Notes: generated by a model from the sequence alone, not told the origin. 34,331 nucleotides of DNA from Rhodococcus sp. 14-2470-1b (GCF_002259415.1 NZ_NPFY01000017.1:1-34331); one strand, 5' to 3'; positions 24,368 to 32,959 are shown, counted from the stretch's first letter. Made by a program: numbers and translations.

Positions 24368-24951
24368 TGGCGAGTCACAAGCAGAACCTAGGGGTCCTTC
24401 GCCGGATCGGCTCGGCGCTGATCAGCGCTCGGGCTCGCGCCATCATGTCCATCGGAATCGTCCTGGGTCTCGGAGCCGTGGGAACCCTTGCCGCATGGTC
24501 GGATACGTCGACGGCGACGTCCGGAGAATTTACGACGGGAACGATCGACATCAAGATCGGCAACCCTGCGGTCGACAACAATCCACCTGCGTTCGCAACA
24601 GCCCTCACCAACACCGCGATTGCCCCGGGCAATACAGTCACTGCGCCGCTACTCGTGCGGAACTCCGGGACTGTGCCGTTCAACTACACGCTTTCCGTGG
24701 CAGCGAACAACACAGGTCTGGGCGGATTGCTGGAAAGTTTCGTTTACGGGAACTCGGACTGCTCTGGGCCCGCAGTCAGTACGGTGTCCGGGTTGTTTCC
24801 GTCGAAGCCTTTCCCCGGCGTGAATCGGCCCATCCCAGCCGGCGGAACGGACCAACTCTGCATCAGGGTCACGATGCCGTCGACCGCCACGGCCCCGGCA
24901 ACGCCGGCGACGGGAAACATCACCTACTCACTCGTGGCTACGTCGACATAG
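24364..24951 (+). CDS. Secreted fibre-like protein 3 with SipW-dependent-type signal
   Basis: About 195 residues (GTG 24364 or ATG 24367; AGGGG lies seven bases before the GTG). A long basic N-region (SHKQNLGVLRRIGSAL) precedes the core SIGIVLGLGAVGTLAAWSDT, then STATSGEFTTGTIDIKIG, the most typical SipW-class signal in the window. The body has IAPGNTVTAPLLVRNSGTVPF, matching NAGNVPFDYRL of protein 2, so the two are related. Two Cys (DCSGP and LCIRV) are present. The ATG of the fused peptidase follows its stop with no gap. Confidence 0.75.
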   Translation: MMASHKQNLGVLRRIGSALISARARAIMSIGIVLGLGAVGTLAAWSDTSTATSGEFTTGTIDIKIGNPAVDNNPPAFATALTNTAIAPGNTVTAPLLVRNSGTVPFNYTLSVAANNTGLGGLLESFVYGNSDCSGPAVSTVSGLFPSKPFPGVNRPIPAGGTDQLCIRVTMPSTATAPATPATGNITYSLVATST

Positions 24952-26526
24952 ATGAGTACCGACGCGGAACGTTCAGGCGCGCATTCGAAGAGGCGGTGGA
25001 TGCGTGAGATCGCGCTGACGGTGGGCGCACTGGCGGGGTTGCTGTGTGTGCTGATTGCGCTGGCTGCGGTCATGTTCGGGATTACGCCACTGGTATTCAG
25101 GTCCGGGTCCATGTCACCGGCCATCGAGACGGGTGCACTTGCGCTGAGTAAGTCCACGCCCGCGGTCGACATTCAGGTGGGTGACATCGTCAACGTGACC
25201 AACGCGGCGGGCAACGGCATAACCCACCGAGTCGTGGATATCGGAGCAGTGAGCAGCGTCAGTGCCGAGTTGTTCCTGAAAGGCGACGCGAATGCCGAAC
25301 CCGACGCCGAGCCGTACGTCGTCTCCGACGTTCGGCGCGTCTTGTTCAGCGTGCCGAAGCTCGGGTATGTCGTGACGTGGCTCAGCAGCCCCGTCGCGGT
25401 GTTCGCGGGAGGTCTGATGGTCGGCGTTCTTCTGATGATCGCGTGGAGGCCGCATGGTCGGAATGTGCCAGAATCGGCGCTCGACGATCGACCCAGCGGT
25501 AGGCACAGCAAACTGCCATTGTCCGTGTTCGTAGCTCTCGCCGTGGTCGGTACCGTCGGCATTGCATCATCGAATCCGCCAGCGGCCTTGGCTGCGCCAC
25601 TGTCCGACACCTCTACATCCACCAGCGGAACGATCACGACTGCGCTACCTCCTATTCCCGCGCCCAACAGCCTGGGATGTAACACCTTGAGCAGAAGCAT
25701 CCTCGGAATCGGTTTGCAGTCTTACGTGCGTTTGTCCTGGCTGTCGACCGGACCGAGCTACACCTATCGAATCACTCTGACTCGATCAGGTTTCACAGAC
25801 ATAGTGATCCCCGTTGCTACTACGGGTGCAACTGGTGCAACTATCAGCCATGAAATTACGAACGGCGCGATCCTGAGTCTCAGTGCGTTGAACGGCACCT
25901 ATTCGGCTCGCGTACAAACGGTGTCCGGGTCAGCGGTCTCTCTCCCCGGGCCATCGTTCACGATCATTTTCGGCGTTGTGATCGTCCTGCTGCCGTCAGC
26001 CCAGTGCGGTACGGCGGGCGCAAGCGCTCGGCTTGCTCCCCAACCAGAGCCCGCCACGACAGTTCCCACAACCACAGATCCGTCTGCCACGACAATTCCG
26101 CCGGCAACGACCACGACAGTTCCGCCGGCAACGACCACGACAGTTCCACCGGCAACGACCACCACGACCCCATCCACGACGACCACAACAATGGTGCCGA
26201 CCACCACCACATCTCCGCCACCACCTGCCGACTTGGTAGCGCCTCGAACCTCCCCGTCGGGCTCGGCGGTGGCGAAGGTGGTGAGTGTCGGCGGCTCGCC
26301 GACGTTGCAGATCACGGACTCGTCAGGCGACGTGCAGTACAGCGGTCCGATCTCGTCGAGCTCGGAGTACGGCTATGGAGTGACCTGGGCGTCGGGTGAC
26401 GAGCTGTGGCTCCTCGGACCGAGCCAGTTGGTTCGACTGGACGGAACCGGGGGAGGGTGGAGCCGGAGCGTTGTCGACCCGTCGTCGGAGGAAGTTCCGG
26501 CCGAGATTTCGGCCCTGTTGAACTGA
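24952..26526 (+). CDS. Signal peptidase fused to a secreted SipW-substrate-like domain, Thr/Pro stalk and beta domain
   Basis: A 524-residue protein. Residues about 20-42 form helix 1. LVFRSGSMSPAIETGALALSK carries catalytic Ser53, ITHRVVDIG carries His92, and FLKGDANAEP carries Asp112, again an ER/archaeal-type signal peptidase. A helix at about 147-164 ends the peptidase. Then a new hydrophobic stretch (about 188-206) leads to AALAAPLSDTSTSTSGTITT, which parallels AAWSDTSTATSGEFTTGT of protein 3, so it reads as an internal SipW-type signal. After it come a beta-rich domain (about 235-350, two Cys), a Thr/Pro stalk (about 368-425, partly in 24-bp DNA repeats) and a C-terminal beta domain (PTLQITDSSGDVQYSGPI). 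The peptidase may release, or hold, its own substrate half. Sequence is A+T-richer than the neighbours in its middle. Confidence 0.8.
   Translation: MSTDAERSGAHSKRRWMREIALTVGALAGLLCVLIALAAVMFGITPLVFRSGSMSPAIETGALALSKSTPAVDIQVGDIVNVTNAAGNGITHRVVDIGAVSSVSAELFLKGDANAEPDAEPYVVSDVRRVLFSVPKLGYVVTWLSSPVAVFAGGLMVGVLLMIAWRPHGRNVPESALDDRPSGRHSKLPLSVFVALAVVGTVGIASSNPPAALAAPLSDTSTSTSGTITTALPPIPAPNSLGCNTLSRSILGIGLQSYVRLSWLSTGPSYTYRITLTRSGFTDIVIPVATTGATGATISHEITNGAILSLSALNGTYSARVQTVSGSAVSLPGPSFTIIFGVVIVLLPSAQCGTAGASARLAPQPEPATTVPTTTDPSATTIPPATTTTVPPATTTTVPPATTTTTPSTTTTTMVPTTTTSPPPPADLVAPRTSPSGSAVAKVVSVGGSPTLQITDSSGDVQYSGPISSSSEYGYGVTWASGDELWLLGPSQLVRLDGTGGGWSRSVVDPSSEEVPAEISALLN
26101..26172 (+). repeat. 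24-bp tandem repeats encoding the Thr/Pro stalk
   Basis: About three copies of a 24-bp unit beginning CCGGCAACGACCACGACAG (26101-26124, 26125-26148, then a diverging copy) encode repeated Thr-Thr-Val-Pro-Pro-Ala. The unit is a multiple of three, so copy-number change would alter stalk length without breaking the frame. Confidence 0.75.
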
Positions 26527-26527
26527 A

Positions 26528-26576
26528 GCCGAAAAGAGTCGAAACATATATTTGTAAATCGACGTGCTTTATCGGC
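26528..26576 (+). terminator. Imperfect inverted repeat after the SipW operon
   Basis: Immediately after the fused peptidase stop, GCCGA (26528) pairs with TCGGC (26572), AAAG with CTTT, and GTCGA with TCGAC (26559-26563), enclosing an A/T-rich loop. It could form a long stem with small bulges ending the operon before the LGFP gene. Confidence 0.4.
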
Positions 26577-26624
26577 GAAGTGGGCGGACAATAGGCGCCA
26601 GGTAAAGCGACGGAAGGTCGGTCG

Positions 26625-27065
26625 ATGTCCACTTCGTACAATGGTCTAGATGTCTTCGGGTACCAATTCGACCGCTTCGCCTACGAACATCCGTGGATCG
26701 GCGAGGCCGTCGGGGAATTCATGCTCGGACCGAGCGGCGGGGGCATGATGGAGTTCGCCAAGGCCACGGTGTTCGCGCTTCCGGAGGGTGGGGCGCACGA
26801 GGTTCACGGAGAGATTCTCGCTTGGTACCTGGCGCACGGGGGTCCGTACGGTGCGCTGGGGTATCCGATCAGCAACGAGAAGCCGACCCCCACGGGCTAC
26901 GGTCGCTACAGCTTGTTCGAGCGCGGCTCCATCGGGTGGATGCCGGAGACGGGTGCGTTCACCATCGGTGGCACGCGTGAGGACGAGATCATGGTTCCGG
27001 GACCTGAGGCCGAGGGCGTTTCCGCGGTCGAGTTACCGTCTGGAACCGAACCGATTTCCGCTTGA
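26625..27065 (+). CDS. LGFP-repeat protein without an evident signal peptide
   Basis: A 146-residue protein. GGPYGALGYPISNEKPTP then GYGRYSLFERGSIGWMPETG is a clear LGFP repeat (here LGYP), and the earlier stretch WIGEAVGEFMLGPSGGGMMEF is probably a diverged first copy. LGFP repeats occur in wall-associated proteins of mycolic-acid bacteria, but this protein lacks a signal peptide, so it may act inside the cell or use another route. The ATG at 26625 has GGAAGG eight bases before it. It follows the SipW operon on the same strand, yet a hairpin and A/T-rich DNA separate them. Confidence 0.7.
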   Translation: MSTSYNGLDVFGYQFDRFAYEHPWIGEAVGEFMLGPSGGGMMEFAKATVFALPEGGAHEVHGEILAWYLAHGGPYGALGYPISNEKPTPTGYGRYSLFERGSIGWMPETGAFTIGGTREDEIMVPGPEAEGVSAVELPSGTEPISA

Positions 27066-27182
27066 AATACCGTACGTCGGAATAAACGCGCACAAACTGG
27101 AATTATGGTTTGTTTCAGTGAGTGACTATTCCTTTTATTGCACTCGGTGACCATTCGGAAAATGTACTGACAAATAGATAAA

Positions 27183-27194
27183 TCACTCGAGTGA
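27183..27194. promoter_or_regulatory. Perfect palindrome downstream of the LGFP gene
   Basis: TCACTCGAGTGA lies in the A/T-rich 163-base gap between the LGFP gene and the convergent ogt. No other clear signal is visible in this gap. It may be a short terminator or a protein-binding site. Confidence 0.3.
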
Positions 27195-27228
27195 ATTAGT
27201 TCCGGATTCATCTCGTGCAGATCTTCGC

Positions 27229-27747
27229 TCAGAACAGCGTCGGCTCCCCGAAGCCGGGAACGCCTTCGATGGCGAGGATTCTTTGCTTCGTCGATGCCCC
27301 TCCGGGAGCCGAGAAGCCGCCGACCTCACGGCCGGCGCCGAGGACGCGGTGGCACGGGATGATCACCGGCACCGGATTGCGGCCGAGCGCACCGCCAACT
27401 GCCTGCGCAGCGCCCGGATGTCCTAGCCGCGCAGCAACAGCGCCGTACGTCATCGTCGAACCCCGGGGAATCGCACGGGCCACGTCGTAGACGGCGTTGT
27501 CGAAGTCGGAGACATCGAGAATCACCGGAACGGCCGAAAGGTCGGGGTTCCCGCCGTCGAACAGAGCCGCGATGCCCTCGATGGCTACAGGGGCAACGCC
27601 GTCCGGGTCGCCGGGGAGGGGGTCGAAGCCGGTCAGGTAGTCGATCAATCGGTCCTCGGACTCGGGCAGTGCGACGGCAGTGACGCCGTCGGAGTTCCAG
27701 GCCAGGCCGCATCGTCCGAGGGGCGTGTCGAACAGGGTGTACGGCAT
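27229..27747 (-). CDS. ogt: Methylated-DNA-[protein]-cysteine S-methyltransferase
   Basis: A 172-residue suicide repair protein that moves alkyl groups from O6-alkylguanine to its own Cys. The active site is VPVIIPCHRVLGAGREVGGF (PCHR). The helix-turn-helix and Arg finger lie in VARAIPRGSTMTYGAVAARLG and GGALGRNP. The N-terminal domain starts MPYTLFDTPLGRCGLAWN. Start ATG at 27745; longer in-frame starts would cross the divergent regulator gene. Its 60-base divergent gap contains TGGACT repeats that may be bound by the MocR protein. Confidence 0.92.
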   Translation of the reverse strand: MPYTLFDTPLGRCGLAWNSDGVTAVALPESEDRLIDYLTGFDPLPGDPDGVAPVAIEGIAALFDGGNPDLSAVPVILDVSDFDNAVYDVARAIPRGSTMTYGAVAARLGHPGAAQAVGGALGRNPVPVIIPCHRVLGAGREVGGFSAPGGASTKQRILAIEGVPGFGEPTLF

Positions 27748-27748
27748 G

Positions 27749-27779
27749 AGTCCAGTATGGACTGCGTCGAAACTGGACT
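27749..27779. promoter_or_regulatory. MocR-type operator between ogt and the regulator gene
   Basis: AGTCCA-GTA-TGGACT (27749-27763) is a perfect inverted repeat, and a second TGGACT follows at 27774-27779, giving two direct TGGACT repeats 16 bases apart. Direct-repeat half sites are typical of MocR/PdxR-type regulators. The site lies between the divergent starts, so either or both genes may be controlled. Confidence 0.5.
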
Positions 27780-27807
27780 TCGATCCGAAGGCCAGTAGGA
27801 TCGAGAA

Positions 27808-29283
27808 ATGGCGATACGGGTGCTCAATGCAACGTCGATGGCGCGCGACCTTGGACGGTGGCGAACCGACGCCGAGGATGCGTCCGGGCGCAAGCGCAAG
27901 TCCCGCCCCACGTACCGGGCCCTGGCCGACGGGATCAGGCTGCTCATTCACGACGGCCGGATTCCGCTGGGAGTCGGACTGCCGAGTGAGCGGGATCTGT
28001 CGTCCGCGCTCGACCTGAGCCGTACGACGATCACGTCGTCCTATGCCGTGCTGCGCGAAGAGGGTTATCTGATCAGTAAACAGGGCGCCCGCAGCACCGT
28101 CGCGCTGCCGGACATGGCGAAGCCCAACGGGTTGCTGGTGCAGTCACGCTCGACCGGGCCGGTCATCGACATGTCCCATGCGGCGATGGCGGCGCCGACG
28201 GACGCCATGCTGCATGCGTACAACTCTGCGCTGCAGGCACTCCCGGCCTATCTGTCCAATCACGGTATGGAACCGATCGGGCTGTCGGTGTTACGTGAAT
28301 CCATTGCCCGACGGTTCGTCGAGCGCGGGTTGCCGACGACCCCTGATCAGATCATGGTCACTTCCGGTGCGCAGCAGGCAGTTCGGTTGTTGCTGGGCAC
28401 CCTGACGTCACCGGGGGATCGGGTTCTGATCGATCACCCGACGTACCCCAACGCGCTGGAGGCGATCAGGCGCGTCGGCGCTCGCCCGGTCCCGGTTCCG
28501 ATCAGGCCGGAGGGGGAGCCGTGGGATCTCGACGGAATCCGCAGTGCCGCACGGCAGACCGCGTCCAAGGTCGCATACATGATTCCGGATTTCCACAATC
28601 CGACGGGCCGTTGCCTTCCCGCCGACGGTCGCGCCGAGCTCGCCAAGATCGCCAGGGACACGTCGATGACGCTGATAGTCGACGAGACCATGGTCGATCT
28701 GTGGCTGGATGCGCCTCCTCCGCCGCCCGTCGCGTCGTTCGGGCGCGTGTCCGGCACGGATGTGGTGACGATCGGATCGGCGTCGAAATCGTACTGGGGT
28801 GGGCTGCGCATCGGATGGATTCGAGCCAACCCGTCGTTGATCAGCAGGCTTGCTGGATCGCGAGCTGCGCATGATCTGGGCACGTCCGTCATGGATCAGC
28901 TTGCCGCAGGTTTCCTGTTGCAGGACGCGGATGCCATTCTCGACACCCGCCGCGATCAGCTGCGTGAACGTCGTTCGGTGCTGGAATCCGCTCTTGCGGA
29001 GCATCTTCCGGACTGGACGTACCGTCGGTCGACGGGCGGGATGTCTCTGTGGTTGCAGATCCCGACGCCGGTATCGAGTGCGCTCGCCGCGACGGCGCCG
29101 ACGTTCGGCGCCGTTCTCGCGGCAGGCCCCCGGTTCGGAGTGGAGGGTGCGTTCGAGCGTTTCCTCCGCCTGCCCTACACACGGGAGCCCGCGGAGATCA
29201 CCGCGGCCGTCGTTGCGACCGCGAGTGCTTACGCTGCCCTGGCGCCGAGCGCGGACGACCGAGAGCCCGCGCTCGTCTTCTGA
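27808..29283 (+). CDS. MocR-family GntR/aminotransferase regulator (YczR-like)
   Basis: A 491-residue fusion. The N-terminal GntR winged helix contains RPTYRALADGIRLLIHDGRI and LPSERDLSSALDLSRTTITS. After a linker, a fold-type I aminotransferase domain carries SGAQQAVRLLL, YMIPDFHNPTG (the PLP-contacting Asn), IVDETM and the Lys in TIGSASKSYWGGLRIGW that should bind PLP. Such proteins use PLP or a PLP-amino-acid adduct as an effector. It resembles the YczR subgroup, usually divergent from a yczE membrane gene, but here the partner is ogt. ATG at 27808 has AGGA upstream. Confidence 0.9.
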   Translation: MAIRVLNATSMARDLGRWRTDAEDASGRKRKSRPTYRALADGIRLLIHDGRIPLGVGLPSERDLSSALDLSRTTITSSYAVLREEGYLISKQGARSTVALPDMAKPNGLLVQSRSTGPVIDMSHAAMAAPTDAMLHAYNSALQALPAYLSNHGMEPIGLSVLRESIARRFVERGLPTTPDQIMVTSGAQQAVRLLLGTLTSPGDRVLIDHPTYPNALEAIRRVGARPVPVPIRPEGEPWDLDGIRSAARQTASKVAYMIPDFHNPTGRCLPADGRAELAKIARDTSMTLIVDETMVDLWLDAPPPPPVASFGRVSGTDVVTIGSASKSYWGGLRIGWIRANPSLISRLAGSRAAHDLGTSVMDQLAAGFLLQDADAILDTRRDQLRERRSVLESALAEHLPDWTYRRSTGGMSLWLQIPTPVSSALAATAPTFGAVLAAGPRFGVEGAFERFLRLPYTREPAEITAAVVATASAYAALAPSADDREPALVF

Positions 29284-29284
29284 T

Positions 29285-29324
29285 GTGAGTACTCATGTAG
29301 GCCCTGGCCTACATAAGTACTCAC
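29285..29324. terminator. Bidirectional terminator palindrome between MocR and racemase genes
   Basis: Arms GTGAGTACTCATGTAGGCC (29285-29303) and its near-exact complement (29306-29324, one mismatch) with a two-base loop lie between two convergent genes. The GTGAGTA...TACTCAC ends recur in the hairpin at 33843. Confidence 0.75.
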
Positions 29325-30397
29325 AGCCAGACCGACTCCGGATCGACCGCAGTCGACGCGGGCGCGGTGGGGATTCCGTTGGGGGTGCGGGAGAATCTCG
29401 GTGCCGGCCGGTGCTGGGTGACGCCGCCGACCTCGATCAAAGTTTCGCGCGCGGCCAGATGCCTGTGGTCCGATGCTTCGCCGAATGTGAGGATCGGCGA
29501 GACGCAGGCGTCTGTCCCGTCGAAGATCGCGGCCCACTCGTCGCGCGTCTTGGTCTTGAACACCCGCGTGAAGATCTCACGCATCTCGGGCCAGCGGTCG
29601 CGATCGCCCTGGCCAGGCGTAGTGGCAGGATCGAGTTCGAGCAGACGGAGCAGCTCGGCGAAGAACTGCGGCTCGAGCGCTCCGACGGCCATGTGCTTGC
29701 CGTCAGCGGTTTCGTAGGTGTCGTAGAAAGGCCAGCCGGTGTCGAGCATGTTGACGCCGCGCTCGTCCGACCAGGCGCCGACGCCGCGTAGGCCCCAGAT
29801 CATGTGCGACAGCGCTGCGGTGCCGTCGACCATGGCCGCGTCGACCACCTGGCCCTTACCGGATGTCTGACGTTCGAACAGTGCGGCGAGGATACCGAAG
29901 ATCAGGAACATCGATCCACCACCGAAGTCACCCACCATGTTCAGCGGCGGCACCGGGCGCTCGCCCTGGCGGCCGATGGCGTGCAGTACGCCCGTCACCG
30001 AGATGTAGTTGATGTCGTGGCCCGCCGCGGACGCCCACGGTCCATCCTGTCCCCATCCGGTCATGCGGCCGTAGACGAGCTTGGGGTTGCGTTCCAGTGC
30101 GACGTCGGGGCCGAGACCGAGGCGCTCGGTCACGCCCGGTCGGAATCCTTCGATGAGGACGTCCGCACGTTCGATCAGACCCAGAATTCTCTCGACGTCC
30201 GCGGGGTCCTTGAGGTTGGCTTCGACGAGGGTGCGACTGCGCAGCTGCTGATCGTGCTCGGAGATCTGGCCGGCGCGCTGGACGCGCACGACGTCGGCTC
30301 CCAGGTCGGCCAGCAGCAGGGCGGCATGGGGGCCGGGCCCGATTCCTGCAAGTTCGACGACTCGAAGTCCTGTCAGCGGTCCACCGGTACTCGACAC
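29321..30397 (-). CDS. mcr: Alpha-methylacyl-CoA racemase (CaiB/BaiF class III CoA-transferase family)
   Basis: A 358-residue enzyme. It inverts the 2-methyl stereocentre of branched acyl-CoAs so that they can enter beta-oxidation, relevant to methyl-branched lipids and sterol side chains. Family blocks are [47 protein letters not shown] (the catalytic His) and [16 protein letters not shown] (the catalytic Asp); E and M residues in the mature-length C-terminus also fit. Length matches M. tuberculosis Mcr. The start GTG at 30395 has GAGGAA upstream. It is divergent from purT, and its final bases overlap the terminator palindrome. Confidence 0.88.
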   Translation of the reverse strand: MSSTGGPLTGLRVVELAGIGPGPHAALLLADLGADVVRVQRAGQISEHDQQLRSRTLVEANLKDPADVERILGLIERADVLIEGFRPGVTERLGLGPDVALERNPKLVYGRMTGWGQDGPWASAAGHDINYISVTGVLHAIGRQGERPVPPLNMVGDFGGGSMFLIFGILAALFERQTSGKGQVVDAAMVDGTAALSHMIWGLRGVGAWSDERGVNMLDTGWPFYDTYETADGKHMAVGALEPQFFAELLRLLELDPATTPGQGDRDRWPEMREIFTRVFKTKTRDEWAAIFDGTDACVSPILTFGEASDHRHLAARETLIEVGGVTQHRPAPRFSRTPNGIPTAPASTAVDPESVWL

Positions 30398-30486
30398 GTA
30401 TTCCTCGTTCCGATCAGTAAGGCGTAAGCGAATCGAGGTTAACTTAGCGTGGCAGGGGGCGCGAGGGAACCCCGAGGCCGTGGATA

Positions 30487-31695
30487 ATGAGCTGCGTGAG
30501 CGCAGGAGACGAAGCAGTACGGATCGGTACACCTCTGACGCCGGGAGCCACGCGAGTGATGCTTCTCGGCGCGGGCGAGCTCGGCAAGGAGGTGATCATC
30601 GCGTTCCAGCGCTTGGGCGTCGAGGTCATTGCCGTCGATCGATACGACAACGCACCAGGTCACCAGGTCGCCCATCACGCCTTCACGATCGACATGAGCG
30701 ATCCGGAGCAGCTTCTGGCCTTGATCGACGCTCAGCAACCTGACTTCGTCGTCCCCGAGATCGAGGCCATCGCAACCGATGCTCTCGCCGAGGTCGAGAG
30801 TCGTGGCAGGAGTGTTGTCATTCCGACGGCGCGGGCGACGCAGCTGACCATGAATCGCGAGGGAATCAGGCGACTCGCGGCCGAGGAGTTGGGACTTCCG
30901 ACGTCGCCCTACGCCTTCGCCGACTCGCTCGAGGATGTTCGCAGCTCTTTGGACTCCATCGGCTATCCAGCCGTCATCAAGCCCGTCATGTCCTCATCGG
31001 GGAAGGGGCAGTCGGTCGTCCGCGGCCCCGAGGATGTCGCCGCGGCATGGGACTACGCCTTGAAGGGCGGACGCGTCGACCTCGGTCGGGTCATCGTCGA
31101 AGGATTCGTCGATTTCGATTACGAGATAACGCTTCTGACCATCAGATCGACGGCGGGTACGGATTTCTGCGAGCCGATCGGGCACCGTCAGGAGTCCGGT
31201 GACTACGTCGAATCGTGGCAGCCGCAACCGATGTCGGACGTCGCGCTCGCTGCGGCAAAGGACGTGGCGGACAAGATCACCACTGCTCTCGGAGGGCGAG
31301 GCCTGTTCGGCGTCGAACTGTTCGTTCAGGGCGACAACGTGTATTTCTCCGAGGTCAGCCCTCGTCCACACGACACCGGGTTGGTCACGCTTCGTACGCA
31401 ACGGTTTTCGGAGTTCGAACTGCACGCCCGTGCCATCCTCGGACTCCCGGTGGACACCACGCTCGTCTCGCCGGGCGCGTCGGCGGTCGTCTACGGCGGC
31501 GTCGATGCAGAAGGGATCGCCTTCGACGGAGTCGCCGACGCGTTGGCCGTGCCGGAGACCGATGTGCGGCTGTTCGGTAAGCCGGAGAGCTTCGTGCGTC
31601 GACGGATGGGCGTTGCGGTGTCGACGGCGTCCGACATCGATTCGGCTCGTGCGCGGGCAACCGAGGCTGCAGGCAAGATTCGTCCCGTCACGTGA
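30487..31695 (+). CDS. purT: Formate-dependent phosphoribosylglycinamide formyltransferase
   Basis: A 402-residue ATP-grasp enzyme that formylates GAR using formate and ATP, an alternative to the folate-dependent PurN step in purine synthesis. The N-terminal domain begins [16 protein letters not shown] and [14 protein letters not shown]; the ATP-grasp core carries [19 protein letters not shown] and [25 protein letters not shown], all PurT signatures. The start ATG at 30487 is preferred; a GTG three codons later is possible. Its stop overlaps the next gene as GTGA. Confidence 0.93.
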   Translation: MSCVSAGDEAVRIGTPLTPGATRVMLLGAGELGKEVIIAFQRLGVEVIAVDRYDNAPGHQVAHHAFTIDMSDPEQLLALIDAQQPDFVVPEIEAIATDALAEVESRGRSVVIPTARATQLTMNREGIRRLAAEELGLPTSPYAFADSLEDVRSSLDSIGYPAVIKPVMSSSGKGQSVVRGPEDVAAAWDYALKGGRVDLGRVIVEGFVDFDYEITLLTIRSTAGTDFCEPIGHRQESGDYVESWQPQPMSDVALAAAKDVADKITTALGGRGLFGVELFVQGDNVYFSEVSPRPHDTGLVTLRTQRFSEFELHARAILGLPVDTTLVSPGASAVVYGGVDAEGIAFDGVADALAVPETDVRLFGKPESFVRRRMGVAVSTASDIDSARARATEAAGKIRPVT

Positions 31696-32174
31696 GTGCC
31701 TGGGGGGAGGTACTGGTCGCGTTGGCGATCCTCGTGGGATTGGTCGGGATCGTCGTGCCGATTCTGCCCGGTGTGATTCTGATCTTCGCGGCAATCGCGG
31801 TGTGGGCGTTCGTGACCGGCGGCAGCGCAGCCTGGGTCGTGTTCGGCATTGCGACGGTTCTGCTGGTCGCCAGTGGCGTCGTGAAGTACACCTGGCCGGG
31901 TCGAAGGATGAAGGACGCAGGCATCCCGACGCGTTCGCTGGTGGTCGGCGGTCTCGTCGGCATCGTCGGGTTCTTCGTCATTCCCGTCGTCGGCTTGTTC
32001 GTCGGTTTCATCCTCGGGACGTATGTTGCTGAACTGCCACGTCATCGCAATCACAGTGAAGCGTGGAGATCGACGGTGCACGCCACGAAGGCTGCGGGGC
32101 TGTCCATTCTCGTCGAACTGTTCGGGGCGCTGCTCGCGACCGGTGTGTGGCTCGGAGCTGCCATCTTCATTTGA
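31692..32174 (+). CDS. DUF456 membrane protein
   Basis: A 160-residue protein of about four helices with internal similarity: [20 protein letters not shown] near the start and [20 protein letters not shown] later, Gly/Pro-rich repeats typical of DUF456. Starts at a GTG overlapping the purT stop, so it is made from the same mRNA. Function unknown. Its end overlaps the convergent amidohydrolase by eight bases. Confidence 0.8.
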   Translation: MSAWGEVLVALAILVGLVGIVVPILPGVILIFAAIAVWAFVTGGSAAWVVFGIATVLLVASGVVKYTWPGRRMKDAGIPTRSLVVGGLVGIVGFFVIPVVGLFVGFILGTYVAELPRHRNHSEAWRSTVHATKAAGLSILVELFGALLATGVWLGAAIFI

Positions 32175-32913
32175 CCCGGTACCAAGCCCGGGCATTGCCG
32201 CCGAGGACCGCGGGAAGGTCGCCTCCCACTGCGTCGGCGACGAGGTCGATGTCGGACTCCAGGAACCGTCGGGGCGCTCGGGTGCCGGGCAGGTCGGTGC
32301 CGAACATGAGGGCAGCAGGGTCGACGGCGTGGATCTTCTTCATGGCGTCGACGATGTCCATGTCGATTCGGCCGAATGCGGAGGCTTTCACCCGGACGCC
32401 ACGCTCGACGAGGTCCAGTAGATAGGGCAGCCCCTGCGCGGACATTCCGAGGTGGTCGATGCTCACCGCGGGGAGCTTGGACAGGATCGGTTCGAGCGAG
32501 AGCAGCATCGAGGCTTCGACGTACAGTTCCGCGTGCCAGCCGACCAGTTCGTGTGCTCGTCGGGCCTGCGCGGTGAGTGTCTGGACGTCCGTCGCGCCTC
32601 GTTTGAAGTTGAGCCTGATGGCACGGACGCCTGCTCGATCGAGTTCGACGATCTCGTCGTCGGACGTGTCGGGATCGAGTTGGGCGACGCCTACCCAGCT
32701 GGGTCCCAGCGCCTGCAGTGCGGCCACCAGGTATGCCTGGTCGGTGGTGTGGAACGACGAACTGATGACGGCGCCGCCGGTGATTCCGAGGCCGTCGGTG
32801 TCGCGGTCGTAATCCTCGATCGTGTACGGCTCCGGTGGGTATCCCTGATTCTCGACCAGCGGGAATCGCGGGTCGAGGATGTATCGGTGGGCGTCGAACA
32901 CAAGGGACAGCAT
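32167..32913 (-). CDS. Amidohydrolase-2-like TIM-barrel hydrolase
   Basis: A 248-residue protein beginning MLSLVFDAHRYILDPRFPL, where DAHxYxxDPRFP stands in for the usual DxHxH metal motif of amidohydrolase-2/PDC-hydrolase proteins. Other landmarks are KLPAVSIDHLGM (DH), and MFGTDLPGTRAPR (the terminal GTD Asp). One metal His of the first motif is replaced by Tyr. Such proteins hydrolyse lactones or decarboxylate acids; the substrate is unknown. It is divergent from an SMP-30/lactonase-type gene, so both may act in one sugar-acid or lactone pathway. Confidence 0.78.
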   Translation of the reverse strand: MLSLVFDAHRYILDPRFPLVENQGYPPEPYTIEDYDRDTDGLGITGGAVISSSFHTTDQAYLVAALQALGPSWVGVAQLDPDTSDDEIVELDRAGVRAIRLNFKRGATDVQTLTAQARRAHELVGWHAELYVEASMLLSLEPILSKLPAVSIDHLGMSAQGLPYLLDLVERGVRVKASAFGRIDMDIVDAMKKIHAVDPAALMFGTDLPGTRAPRRFLESDIDLVADAVGGDLPAVLGGNARAWYRVK

Positions 32914-32959
32914 GCCAGCAATGCGATTTCGACACCCGGGGACCCGCGCCGGTGTTTGA

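Noticed and set aside
24333..25007. 224-codon frame overlapping secreted protein 3
   Set aside because: Out of frame with a gene that has a clear SipW-type signal and ribosome-binding site; composition is typical of a shadow.
26101..26172. Thr-rich repeats as an independent minisatellite or mobile element
   Set aside because: They are in frame and encode the stalk of the fused peptidase; no flanking element features are present.
30487..31695. Possible PurK instead of PurT
   Set aside because: The GELGKEV start, [12 protein letters not shown] and SPRPHDTG motifs and length fit PurT.
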